Origin: Tigriopus japonicus
Lineage: Eukaryota > Arthropoda > Copepoda > Harpacticoida > Harpacticidae
Reading direction: 5' to 3'
Length of the DNA: 64,000 bases
Assembly (NCBI GenBank): GCA_010645155.1
Contig: CM021312.1
Span: 13,207,125 to 13,271,124, forward strand
The position numbers and the translations under genes were made by a program. Positions 42,898 through 54,919 of this stretch are shown in pieces (position 1 is the first letter of the stretch; each line of letters opens with the position of its first letter). A model generated the notes under the pieces. The model was not told where the DNA came from. It did not search any database and saw only the letters and a program-made list of their open reading frames with translations.

Positions 42898-45800
42898 TTA
42901 TTCATTCTCATCGTCGTCTTCCTCTTCGGATTCGGCTTCTTCCAGCCAAGTCAGCCATTGATTGACCTAGACACGAAGAAAGAATTATTAAAAACCTTTT
43001 TTCGAGATAAAGAAATTCAAAAATCACTTACCTGAAACAAGGCCTCGCCCTTTCCGGGAAAAGCTTCATTGACGTCCTCCTTCCATTGAAGAAAAGCGTG
43101 CTCATCCATGATGTCCAACTCGTAAAAGTTGATGAAGAATCGCAAAAGCATTCCTTTGGGAAAGTTCTTGCGATGGCAAAACAAGTGTAGAGCATACACT
43201 GCATGCAATTGGAGCTTGGGTCGATCTTGAACAAAGGGTTGGAGAACGGCTCGGAATTGAGCGAGTTGCTCCTTCTCTTGTTCCATGGCCGCTTTATCGG
43301 GTTGGACCGTGGGATCGCATCCTGGCGACAAGGTTGTGGATTGAACGATGTGTGTCACGACCACTTGAAACAGGGCTCGAATGAATCCCGGCTCTTCCTG
43401 GGTCTCCTTGTTCACGTTGCTTTGGATCCACTTGGACAGAGCATGGGGATCACTATCGGATTGAAGTTGTCTCGATAGATCTTGTTGGATGATGAGCAAC
43501 GGGACCAGAAACGAGAGTTGAAACTCCTCCAAGACCTTGACCAGTTTCTCATCGGATTGTTGATCGGTTGGAACGTGTTGAACGAGCAAAAGTGGAGGCG
43601 AGACTTTGTCCACCAAGGCCTTGAGTTGTTCTTGGCCAAGGGATTTCAAGAGTCGTTGAAGGGTTAGCAAGAGGATTGGGTACAATCCACCGGATCGGTC
43701 CTCCAGGATCTCGGCCAACTCTTTGAGACTCACCAACTTCTCCTTGACCAACCATTGAGCCAGATCGGCTAGATTGGTCTTGACTGAAGGTTGGCTCTTC
43801 TCCATTTCCGAGACTTGGGACATGAGTTTGCTGATGCCTTCGAAGCAATGGGTGGCGTTGATGGTGCCATCCTTGACCAATTGGTGGATGAGATTGCACG
43901 CCAACTCTCGTTGAGCCTCATCCTTGTCCAAGGTGAGCTTGAGGAAATGCGTGACGGCGGTCTGATTCATCTTGGATGGAAGCCAATTGTTCTCCTTCCA
44001 ACTCTCAGCGGCTTCATTGGTGCTTTGGTGTTCCAGCAGATTGGCCAGGATCGTCTCCATCTTGGCAAACACTTCATCCCTCGTGGGTCCCTTGTTTCCA
44101 GTCCGATTCTTGTCCTTTCTTCCGCCTTTCTCCAGAGAAGCCTGTTTGATGATGAGTGGCTCATTGGTGGTCATCATGATCTTGGATTGATGCGACAGAG
44201 CAGAGGGTCCCAAAAGCGAATTCTCGCCCAATGGAGACCCATCACTGTTTCCTCGCTGAGCCGATTTGGGGAGCATGCTCGGCGTTTTGGGCTTGAAAAG
44301 CATGTTGTTAGCCATCTGCGGTCTGAGAGAGATCTCCATATCCTTGCCCGAACCTCCTGGACCACTTTGATTCAGGACCATTTTCTTCAGTCTGGGTGGA
44401 AGGGAACCGGGTCCAGAATTGGACATGGCACTTCCCGCGGGTGGGAAATCCTCGTTGAATTGGTTGTGATTTCTCGATCCAGGGGGCGGGAATTCGTTAC
44501 GTTCAAATCGGTCTCTTCTGAATCCCCCTCCTTGAGGTCCTCCACCACCTCGGTTGTTGTCGCGGAAACTGGGTCGATTGTTGTCGCCAAAGCGTCGGTT
44601 GTCCTGTTGGTTGTTGAGGCGATTGTTCCAGCGGTTGTTTTCATAGGTGTTGTCTTGACTGTTGAATGACGGGCGATGTTCGTCCCGATCGTAGCTTCCA
44701 CGTTGATGATCTCGAGGATGATTGTTGTCACTTCCTCGGTTGTTATAAAACGATGACGTTGAATCTCCACGATTATCGGTGTGGTCTCGGTCAAAGTGTC
44801 CATTGCGGTTCTGAGTTTCTCTTTCGCGTCTCTGTCGGTCCTTGGTTCGATTGGCGGAGTAGCGATCCCCAAAATCGAGGTGCTTGTCTCCACGCGAGTT
44901 GTTGAATCGATCATTGGGATGCTGTAGTTGCTGCTGCTGTTGATGTTGTCGGTTGTTTCCATTGTCCCCACTGCCTAATCCTCCACCACCCTTCCTAAAG
45001 TTACTGAAATCGGCATTACTGCTGTGCACGCTACTCGAATTATCTCCAGACGAGGATCCACTGTTCTGTCTGAAGTGTTTGGGGTTGTTGTTTATATTGG
45101 CGTTGCTCGGATTGGGCGTGTAAGCTCGGGTGGTCTCAGAGGAGCCCCGATTCCCAATCTCCTTGTCCATGCCTGATCCAAATCCATTTGAGGGTCTGGA
45201 TGGCGGCGTGGGTGATAAATCCCGCGGGGGTTCATCGTCATAACCCTCGGCATGAATTGTGCCGGGTCCGGTGCCTAGGAAACCCGAGCTTGTTGGGATC
45301 AAGCCAATCATGCTACTGGAGACCTTGCCAAAGAGATCTCCCCCTGTTGTTCCCGTTCCTCCTTTGGGCTTGGTATCAAAAAAGCTCCCTTCCAATGGGT
45401 TCATGAAGACGCCCATTCCCCCTCCTAGGGGATGACTGGTGGACTTGGTGGGTGGACTGTTGGCCTGCGGCATGTAGATACATCCATCCCTGTAGGCGTC
45501 CTCGCGCACTTGCTGGATGGTACGCGGTCCCTCGGGCGTCTTTCCCACGCGTCGAGTCATCCACTTGTTCATGCGAATCTCGAGAAGGTCCCTCACCAGG
45601 AACCGGATGCGTGTGGGCATCTGCTCATTGTCGGTGACCTGCTGGAGCCTCTCAAAGTACTGGTCCATGCGGACCTTGGCCTTGGGAGTGTCCAGGAGTT
45701 TGCCACAGGTCTTCATGAGGTGACACAGACACTCCAGATCCTCCACCTGGTCGGAAAGAGGTTGTTTTCTCCGGCCGACCAAGAGCTGCTCGCAACATTT

Positions 45801-47343
45801 GTGCAGCACCGACTCCTGGACGATCTGAAGCTTGCCCAGCTCGCCAATGAACTTGATGTTGCCCAACATTTTGCGCTTGGCCATGTATTTGGCCTCCTCA
45901 ATGTCGGGGGGAGCAATGTTGGAATTGGCGGCAGCGGCCGCGTTTTCGAATCGACGTTCATTCTCGTGCGCAATCTGGGCTCGGTTTTCGAATTCATCTT
46001 TGCACTTGGTGAGGAGCAGTCGCTTGAACGTGCAAAGCTTTCCAGGAGGATCAAAATTGGGCGCCTTTTCTGCTAGCCGTTTGCACAGCTGTGCGTACAT
46101 AGACGAATACTTGGGTTCATCAAGAGCTTTTTCAAAGATCTAGCAGAAGAAAATCGAAACGAAGTTGAAGACACGTTAGCAAATCCTACGAGTTGTTTAA
46201 CTCACCAGAAGAATAACACCTTTCAAAATAACAGTGGATTCTAGGCCCACATTGAGAATATCTATGGTGAGCTTCTCGAATTTTTCCGGCGTGAGTTTGT
46301 TGAGAATTCCTCGAACCTAAAGAGATATAAATTTAGCTTTTCATCCAAATTTTCCAAATGAATAATAAGCTTTCAGCAATTTACCTTTCTGAAAACTGCG
46401 TTTTCATCTTGAGTGGCCACTGGAGGGGTCTGATGTCGTTGCGGGGATGATACGTTTCCAAATGGCGAAGAAGACGAAGCTCGACTACTTGGACCATTGG
46501 CAATGCTATTGTTGCTACTAGTGTTCGTATTGGTCAATCCCAGTCCAGATCCCACAGGGGAAGCCCCCACCACCGAAGCGCCAGCTGATGCCCTCGGAGG
46601 CACAGAGTGGTGTGGTGGCGGTGGTTGGTGAGGAGGTCCAGATAAGTGTTGTTGCGAGTAGTGCTGCTGTACGGGAGGATGAGGCTGTTGTTGTTGATGG
46701 TGGTGTTGATACTGTGTTTTGGAGTTGAAAGGGGCGTGTTCATCTCGGTCGGAGCGTCGGTAGGGTTGGGCTGGCGGCGCCACTGGCAAGGGTACGGCTG
46801 CCTGTTGTGGAGGAGCGGGTGGAGGCGACTGATGCGCCTGTTGTGTCGGAATGGAAGTGCCCCATTCTAGCGAACCCGGTTGGCCTTGATAATGATGATG
46901 CTGCTGTTGTTGTTCCAAGTGGGCTTGTGGCGGATAATGATATCCTCCTTGGTGTTGTTGAAGATGCGGCTGTTGCTGATGATGAGGGGGTTGGTAGTGG
47001 TTTCGGGCCGATGGAGGAGGGTGGGAATGGTGGTGGTGGTGTTGTGGTTGTTGTTGTTGTTGATGGTGGTGGTGGTCGGCTGCTACACTTCCAGGGAATC
47101 TATTGGTAAATGGGGCATGATGGGGTTGTTGTTGTTGTTGTTGCGGGTGGACGTAGCCACTGGCATGGTTGTTGCTGGGTCGGTGATGAGTCGACACATG
47201 TTCACGATGGGAAGAGTGGTTGTAAGGACCACTGGGCGTTCCAACGTGGGTGGATGCAGCTACGGAAGGCTGCAGAGAATTGGTTGCGGGACGTGTAGGA
47301 TAAGCACCGCCCGCGTTTAGTAATCCAGCCGTCGTGGTGAAGC
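42898..47343 (-). CDS. EIF4G2: eIF4G2 / NAT1 / DAP5 translation initiation factor
   Basis: Exons: 46385-47343 (5' limit uncertain), 46206-46316, 43032-46139, 42898-42966; all GT..AG, phase 0. From the GTG at 47197 the protein would be about 1366 aa. Residues 1-265 are Q/H/P-rich and disordered. MIF4G (about 266-500) starts KLTPEKFEKLTIDILNVG and includes MLGNIKFIGELGKL; this domain binds eIF4A and eIF3. A long N/R/G/D-rich linker (about 510-960) follows, then MA3 (about 990-1115) and a W2/eIF5C domain ending QWLTWLEEAESEEEDDDENE, the family's aromatic-acidic tail. No eIF4E-binding N-terminal region is seen, as expected for DAP5, which supports cap-independent initiation in the cytoplasm. The linker is longer than in vertebrates. 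No in-frame ATG occurs in the first exon; see the findings for the start problem. Confidence 0.95.
47195..47199 (-). promoter_or_regulatory. Overlapping ATG/GTG at the possible DAP5 start
   Basis: The minus strand reads ATGTG: ATG (47199-47197) opens a different frame of 37 codons, and GTG (47197-47195) is in frame with DAP5. The ATG has A at -3; the GTG has C at -3, a weak context. Between the TAA at 47346-47344 and the MIF4G domain no in-frame ATG exists. Either an upstream exon joins at the AG at 47345-47344, preceded by a pyrimidine-rich tract, or initiation is non-AUG, as described for mammalian DAP5. Confidence 0.5.
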
Positions 47344-47408
47344 TTTAATCGGACAACCAGGAAAAAACAAGTGCGCGGGGTGTTGGCGAGGGGGAGAGCG
47401 GAGGGGAC

Positions 47409-47433
47409 GTATAAAGGCCAACTACCTTTATAC
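47409..47433. promoter_or_regulatory. Palindromic pair of TATA boxes
   Basis: GTATAAAGG (47409-47417), a 7-bp spacer, then its exact reverse complement CCTTTATAC (47425-47433). Each strand thus carries TATAAAGG. The minus-strand box (47432-47425) would place a start near 47400, about 200 nt above the DAP5 coding region; the plus-strand box points toward the gene-poor interval 47.45-51.8 kb. The promoter role is inferred from sequence and position only. Confidence 0.5.
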
Positions 47434-50400
47434 ACCACGGAAATGTCGACGACTGCTGGGCAGGTCAAACACTAGGAACACTGCGAGGAGTGCCAACCAA
47501 TGAGATAATGATGAGAGGAGTTAAGACGGGGGGGTGTGTGTCACTCGGAAGTGTCTTATAAACAGCAATCACTAGTGAGATTGTATTAAGAGTCTATGCT
47601 CAAGTTTGATGATGGAATTAAATCCAAGAGTGAGGAAGGCGAGTCACTGAACAGCCTGAAATAAAAGAGCAGACTCGATGACACGGTTAGTCAGAACTAC
47701 TAAGCCACAGATGATGATTCACTTCCACTGACAAAGGAAACTCGTTTTTAAGTCCACTACTGTCTGGCCTTGGCACAAATATCCCCGTTTCTTGCACAGC
47801 TAACCTTGAATGGGGGAAAAACATCCCTGGCCTCCTTCACAACCAGTGCCAAGGGTTTCTAAAGAAGAAAAAAAAAAAAGACCTGGTTCCTCTCTCTCTT
47901 CCTTTCTTTTTCTTCCCGTTACTTCGGTGTCCGTCGCTTTCACTTCCAAGGAGGAGAGATAGACTCAAAGGTTCCTTGAGAGAGAATCGATTTTCAGCGA
48001 AAGTCGTCTCTTCCATCGATTGCCTGGTACGACAAGATTGTCATCTACCACTGAACTAGGACTCCCTACTAGATGATATCTGAGAACCAATACTATCTAG
48101 CTATGGACCGGAATCGGTGAGTGGAACATCGAAATGTATGTTGAGAGCCGAAGAGAGAGAGAAAGGCCAAGCGAGAAAAAATGTGCAGTCCCGTCTGAAG
48201 GGAAGAGGGTGGATTTGGAAATGGGGGCCACCAAAAGTAGGTCAACTTGAGGGGGACTCTAAACGGGGAACCAGGGTTTCTCATTTCACTCTTCAAGCTT
48301 TAACTCATTTCTGTACAATCGATGCCGTTTACGAGTATTTATCACTGCCTGTACTCTATAGGATTATAGAAAGAGGCGGTTGAACACTGGATAAAATTGA
48401 AAACCAAGGGTATTCACAAGAACACTCTTGGGATCTCAGCTGGTACGAGAAAGCTTCATTTCCCTCAGGCTCCCCCTCCATTGAAGAAAGCCCACAGCTA
48501 CCAAAAACCTTGAACAAGCCAAACCAACCAACCTTTCAGCTAGTAAAGCGCAGTGAGTGCGTTTTTGCCCCCTTGTTTCCCTCGGAAGATGTCGTCGATT
48601 CTTTTGGCTCGAGTTCAAAGACATGACGATTACGTCATCATGATCAGAAAATCCAGCGTTCGTTCTTTCGTTCATCACCTGGGTTTCCGTTGGTGATCGA
48701 GGCCAGCGAACAAAGATCATAATACAAACATCCATCCATCGAGTGAGGAACTAACTGTTTCCGACGAGGAATGGGGGAAAAACGCGTTTGTTTCTCAATT
48801 CCCATAAGTTTTTCAACGTCGGCCGGAAGAAGCTCGAGTTCAATGAAAAATGGGGCCAATGTATAGAACAGATTCAGTACAAACTTTTTTACACGAGTCT
48901 AAACCGGGTCAAACAAACAAGATGTTTCCTTCAAAACATTTTCATCATCTCAAAATAAAGTGTAGGCCCCATCAACTCAATAAAATTGATTTCAATGGCC
49001 GCCAAAACCATATAGTGAGGTAAATCGTTCGGTAAATCCCCTTATTCGTGGTCTTGAATCCCGTCACATCTGCTCTTTTTTCACTCGATCAGGACTCGAG
49101 TTGAACCTGGTAAAAACAGGTGCAAACGCGGACAGGAACTGAAGACCTTTCGTTTCCACTTTCTTTGTGTTACAGAACATACAATTCCTAACGGAAAAAA
49201 CCCTTGGCCAGACAAAAATGGGCGTTTCCTCTCCCCTTCAGGTTATGTAAAAATTCCCGTCCCTATCCAAGATCCATAAGTAAGCACCCTAGTTTTCACG
49301 GGATGAACCAATCCATGGACCGCGTGGTCCTCTTTCTCTCCAATCAGTCCTAAAAGTTCCATAATCGCATGGATGACGGTGGCGTCACAACGTTGGCAAT
49401 TTTAGACCCCATTTTATCTCCCAATCCGCCGTGCTACCCATTTCCACCCGCACGAGATTTTGAAGGCCGACCATCGGGCTACCTAACCGTGTCCAGTCCC
49501 GCCCCTTTCCGCCAGAAGGCGGTCTACAATCTTAGGATTACGAAATATGGGGAGTTGCTCTTACCCTTCACAGTCTGAATGGCTTCACTAGCGCTGACTC
49601 ACTGACTCACTCACGACTCGCCGACCGAGTCTTGAGTTCAAGCAGCCGGGCAGGCAGGCGGGCAGCGTGAACGGCAGGGAGAGTGACAGGGCCGGCCGGT
49701 GGATGGCCCTGAATGCCCGGCTGATTGGGCTGGAACCCAGGGCTGGCCCACGTTTTGGATAGAGACTATGTTGGTAGAAAAGCAAGGGCGCATGTGGTAT
49801 GGTTTGAGAGAGGAATGGCAGGAAGAAGGGAATCGGGAAGGAATGGTGGTTATCTGGTAATAGATATCTAAACGAGGGGTAGAAACCGTAAAATCAGGGA
49901 GGGGTAAAACATGATGTGGACTCGTATATGTTGATTGTAACAGTCGTGGATTGAAAAAGAAACGAAAAGATGCTTTGAAACCGTCAAAGGATTTTTTAAA
50001 ACGAACGCTTCAAGTGTTCGGATGAAACATATTGTGGTGCATTTACTTAAGGACTGAAAAATATGGAATACGAATGTTTTGTTTAGTAAAGATCCGCACA
50101 TATTTAAAATTGGAACAAATGCCCTACTTTCTGGATGGAGGCAACCCTGATTTGTACCGCACTCACACTTTTTTGGCTGGGCCAAGCTGAGGCTGACGAG
50201 GCAGATGATTTCCGGAGAAAAACTGTAAACTCTAGGTAGGTCAATGCAGACTGGTCTTCGTAGGGTTGAACCAAATCGATTCATATCGAGTTTTATGAAG
50301 TCCGAGCCTCGTGGCCAAATTTTGAGAACTGGACGTCTCTCAAGGGTTATATGTTATATCTTTAACAGGCAGTAAACGTTGTTTGAACGCGCTAAGGAAT

Positions 50401-51845
50401 GTTGAATTCACATTTTGCATTTTTTAGAAACAATTCGAGTGGTTCTTTAGCGTAAAAATGAGTTTTACCTTCGTGTTCCTGACATAAATCTATCCATAGG
50501 GCAATTTCAACTTAACTTTGAATTCGCTTCATGCATGCGTCAAAACAGGTGTCCAGCAAAGAGCAAATACATTCTTCAGCATTACTGTGATTCAAGCTCA
50601 AAGTATTTCATCAAACTTGCAAGTGTTGCTCTTGACTTTTTGTTGTCCAACTAATAAACCCAGCCATCACATAAACATCATAATTGAACAAAAGTTCTCT
50701 TTCTTTCACTAAATCATGTCTCCTAACGCCATCTATTTTTACTTACACCAAGGTATCTTTCCCAATTCGGCTCGACCCGATGACGAGCTTTTAGGATCTA
50801 AGAGGCCAACCCTATGGCCTAGCCCAAGTTTGCTCTAGAGGTCCAAAGGGGAGAAGAAGTGAAGAAGCGCGGGCCAGAGTACGCCACTGCATGCATCCAA
50901 AACTTCACCACGGATGTTAGAACTCAAGGCAACCGAGCACTATCATTTTTTTCACTTTCCTCGTCCATGATCTTCTCCCACTTCTTCTTTCTGCGACTGG
51001 CATGGCGATGATGACGACATCAGCGTAGGAATTTCCAGAGAGAAATGCCAAGTACGTGGATGAAGTTGAAGGATACGTACAAAAGGGGAAAATTTGTGTC
51101 AATCCATTATTGGCCGTTTATGTAGGACAATCCTAAATTGAAATGATGATAGGAAAAGTTTGGTCATTCAACGCCAATCAGTCAAGGCGTCAATGGAACC
51201 CCCGAGAAAATTGAACACTTTGAATCAAACCACGAACGGAAGGGTCGTACTTATTCAAGGACGCATTCAAACTTTCATTTCGTAACCAAACAATTTAACC
51301 CCGTCTTGAAGGGCAAACCTGTGATCGTTGAAAAAAAATCAAAGTACAAAAACATGTTATGTTTACTTCCCTTCAAAATACCGACTTGCAAGCCAAAATT
51401 TTAAAATTTCTTCATATTTCTTCAAAGTTTTCAATTAAACAAAACTCTAGTGAAATCATGAAGTGGCGCCCACAGACAACATAATGCGAGACAACCCATT
51501 ACGTTTCGTCAAATTAAATACTCCAAGATTTCATAATAATTTATCATCTTTTTTAAAAAACTAATTCGAGGAAAATATGGCGAATTACAAAGATATTAAC
51601 AGATACAGACATTTCCGGATGGAAAGATTTGGCACTTTGTCACAGATCTGCTTGTCCTATGTCAATGGCAACGCTGCAGCTTCTGTTTAACTTGATTGTT
51701 TATCATCTCAAGAGCAGTCACGTGTCTATCATGTCTATCACTATCACTGACCCGAAACCTATGGAAAGCGAAGTGGTATGTATCGTTTCAACCGTTTTGA
51801 TTTTGTCAAACGTCATGAAATCAAATGAGAACGACCGTTTCTTAG
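47434..51845. other. Gene-poor upstream interval
   Basis: 4.4 kb with only short scattered frames. It contains pyrimidine-rich tracts (47870-47940) and a GC-rich patch at 49580-49760 with repeated TGACTCAC and GGCAGGCAGGCGGGCAG words, possibly regulatory. No gene or repeat is recognised. Upstream non-coding exons of DAP5 could lie here. Confidence 0.4.
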
Positions 51846-53414
51846 ACTTGGGAGGCTTGGCGAGAAGTACCCCCCGTGATTGAATCGTCCTCGCCTTCAT
51901 CCCGGTCAGAGAGCCCGGTCCAAGATCTCATGGAGGGCGCCAGCCACACCGCCATTGTAGCTTCTGGTCCCACGACCCGGGATTCCTGCTCCACTTCCTC
52001 TTCGTCGTGCCCTCATCAAGCTATCATTTCACCCGTGAGGTTGGGCCCATCCCAGGAATGGAACAGAAAAGCTTGGGTCGATCCCGATCCTCCCATTGCG
52101 CAAGACTCGTTGAAAACTCGGCCTCCTTTGAGGAAACCCACCACCAAGGTTATAACTTTATGTAAAAGAGAAATCGAATGACAAGTTTAGAAAAGTAGGC
52201 GAATTGAGAGGTACGCGAGATGTAATATGCGGGAAAATTTCGAATAATACTTGAAATGCCGATTATTTAGAGCATAATATGGGACATTGAAACGCGCTTG
52301 TTTTTGTGAAACGCTAAACTCTGAAGGAACCTATTCCAACTAGTTGCTTGTAATTTAAAAAACTATTTAATGTTTTAAGTGACGACAATTTCATTATATT
52401 CCAACTTTTCGGTCTATCACCATTCAAAGTGATGTTAATTAGGGAGTAGATTTTTAGGGAGTGAAAACGACAAAAAAGTGAACTTTATAGCTAACTTTTC
52501 GACAAAACAGTTGAAAAGTACCAATGTAGTCAGGGGAAAAACGTTAGAACTGTTGGTTAAGGAGATGAATATAAACGATTTTACGTTGTATTTCGAACAT
52601 CTTTAGGCCCATATAAGGATTTTTTGTGACGGAATGAATTTTGGCCATTAAGAATTGTATTAGGAAAATAGAAAATAGCAAGGATTCAATAATAATAATA
52701 AATATAATATTCAAATTTTCAACGCTATTACTTTACTTATTATTCAATTGAACTAAAGGCTAAAATTTCAGAAATGTAAGGAAATATTCAATTGTTTCTA
52801 GGGATCCGTAAAAAATTCAAAAAAGTTGAAAGCCGGCAAATTATCCAGGAAAAAAATATAAATTTCATGAAATATTAGCGAAATAGTCGGAAAATCGCTC
52901 GAAATCACTAAGTACTTTAAAATGCTCAAAAAAGGGAAAATGGATTTTTAAAAAAAATTTGTTTTACACCCTAACGGTCATAAAATGCCTCATTGTGTGT
53001 TCAGTGCACTTTTTGGTTAGCGAAGTTGAGCTTAAACATTTTTAGAATCCAACACCTTGGAGGATTTTCTGAAAAAACAGGTGGAAATATTTAAAGAACT
53101 TAAAAAGGAAATGTTCTTGTTCTTTAAGCCCAAAAATCTAAATCATTGGTTTCTCCTTTTCTTTCTAGATTGAAGACATTTTGAGCAACCAGCACTTGCA
53201 ACAGAATACGTGCGAGAGAGGGCCCATTTCATCTTTTAGAATCACCAATATGAAAGAATTGCGATTGAATGGGTTTAAGCGGGATCTGAATCCGAAGACT
53301 TTTGATGTTCAATTGAGAAGCGCACTTCAGGCTGTTGATGAGAATGAACATGCTCAAAGGCTTCCAAACAATTGGCATCATCCTCCTTCCAAACCAAACG
53401 TGGGGAGACAATAA
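51846..53414 (+). CDS. Candidate two-exon gene, Ser/Pro-rich protein (partial)
   Basis: Exon a 51846-52148 follows a TTTCTTAG acceptor and ends AAG|GTTATA. Exon b 53169-53414 follows TTTCTTTCTAG and ends with TAA. Both are phase 0 and join to an open frame of about 182 codons including the stop. Exon a is Ser/Thr/Pro-rich (IESSSPSSRSESPVQDLMEG) and would be disordered; exon b begins IEDILSNQHL, faintly like the core of an EH1 repressor motif but without its aromatic residue, then a K/R-rich C-terminus. There is no ATG at the 5' end, so an upstream exon is needed (ATG codons occur at 51629-51720 in another frame, and one internal in-frame ATG lies near 51930). No family recognised. Codon use is less AT-biased than the surrounding DNA, the main reason to believe it. 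Confidence 0.42.
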
Positions 53415-53671
53415 CCTGTACTCAAGTAATTCAAGTTATTTTGAAGGAAGTCGCATGTCCCAATTGCCATGATATAAAAAAAGATAAGAAAATCAGATTT
53501 AAAGATGGCACGTTTGTGTTTCTTCAAACTGGAAGTGATAGTCAGGTTTGTGGTCAGAAGGAGATACACCTGCATTTGTTGTTCAAACCAAAGTTGATCA
53601 AGGGAGCCAAGGTGAAAAAGTATCCGTATATGGTGTAGGTCGCCGTTTTCATGCTTTGGATGATCCAAGGA

Positions 53672-54919
53672 GGACGTGGAGTGGGATCGAGCTAGGGTGC
53701 GTTACTGTGTTGATGTGAATTTTCCTTCGTGATAGCCTGGAGTTAATGAAGAAATCCAATATAATTCGGATTAATGTCGTTTTATTGACATAAGTCATAA
53801 AACAAAAGTCCACAAGGATTCAATGAGCAATCGTTTGATGCCTAAATGATGTCTCTCAAAGAATTCAAACTAAGTTGTTTCATTGTGTTAAGTCACATAT
53901 CTTCAAACTCCTGATCTACTGACTTGCTTTGTGATAGTGATTGTCCACGTTTTGTTGAAAGCAACTTGGTTTTTATCATTGGGGTTGTTTAAGGGCATTT
54001 TTCTCTTCGTAGAATGCTTTAAAAAAATCTTCTTTGTATCTTTTTTCAACATTTTACAGTCTTCTTTTGGCTGTAGAACCCCAATTAAGTGCTAAAAACA
54101 AAGACAGAGAAGAACATTCATATCATTTTACAAAGGGAAGACTGTCCTAGAACAAGAAGCACGGAAATCATGGAGTGGGAGGCTAGCAATGAGAATTATG
54201 ATTTCCAGCAGAAACCAACCATTTGCGTTCTTTGGCAAAAGAGACCTTGCTTGTTTTCAGGAGACAACGTATTTCAATTTTCAGCTCAATCGAAAGGCGG
54301 AGTGAAAAGTTATGCCTTTTCAAACTTATGTACTCAAGAGAGCATAGAATGAATGAACTCGCCCTTTTGTGGTAAAACAATTACCAGAAAAGGGCTAGTT
54401 CATTCATTCTTGGTAGGATTTGCACTGAACTTTGAGTGAGCATAACTTTTGTCTCCGACGTTCGATTGAGCTGAAAATTGAAATACGTATTCTTGTCAAC
54501 ATTTGCAAGGTCTCAATTGCAGAAGAACGTAATTGAATGGTTCTTACAGGAAATCATTATTCTCATTGCTAGCCTCCCACTCCATGATTCCAGTGCTTCT
54601 TGCCTAGAACTATCCCAATGATAAAAACAATGTTGCTTTCAGCAAAAGATGGACTATCACACTATCACAAAGCAAGTCAGTAGATCAGAAGATTGAAGAT
54701 ATTTGACTAAACCAATGAAACAACACAATTTCAATTCTTTAAGAGACATAAATTGGGCATCAAAAGATTGCTCATTGAATCCTTGTGGACTTTTGTTTTA
54801 TGACTTATGTCAATAAAACGACATTAATCCGAATTGGATTTCTTCATTAACTCCAGGCTATCACGCAGGAAAATTCACACCAACGCAGTAACGCACCCTC
54901 GCTCGATCCCACTCCACGT
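53672..54919. repeat. Giant palindrome / foldback, family FB2
   Basis: The left arm (53672 to about 54375) and right arm (about 54380-54919) are reverse complements along nearly their whole length, meeting almost without a spacer near 54377. The left arm has about 145 extra bases near 53960-54100. Outer edges read GGACGTGGAGTGGGATCGAG and its complement. A solo arm exists at 29210-29470. No transposase is encoded. Confidence 0.9.

Noticed and set aside
43203..46143. Several long plus-strand open frames (for example 43791-44669 and 45432-46076)
   Set aside because: They are antisense to the DAP5 coding exons, show no family resemblance, and arise from codon bias on the opposite strand.
51629..51883. 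An ATG-started frame as the first exon of the candidate gene
   Set aside because: It ends in a stop in a different frame from exon a and has no usable donor that restores the phase.
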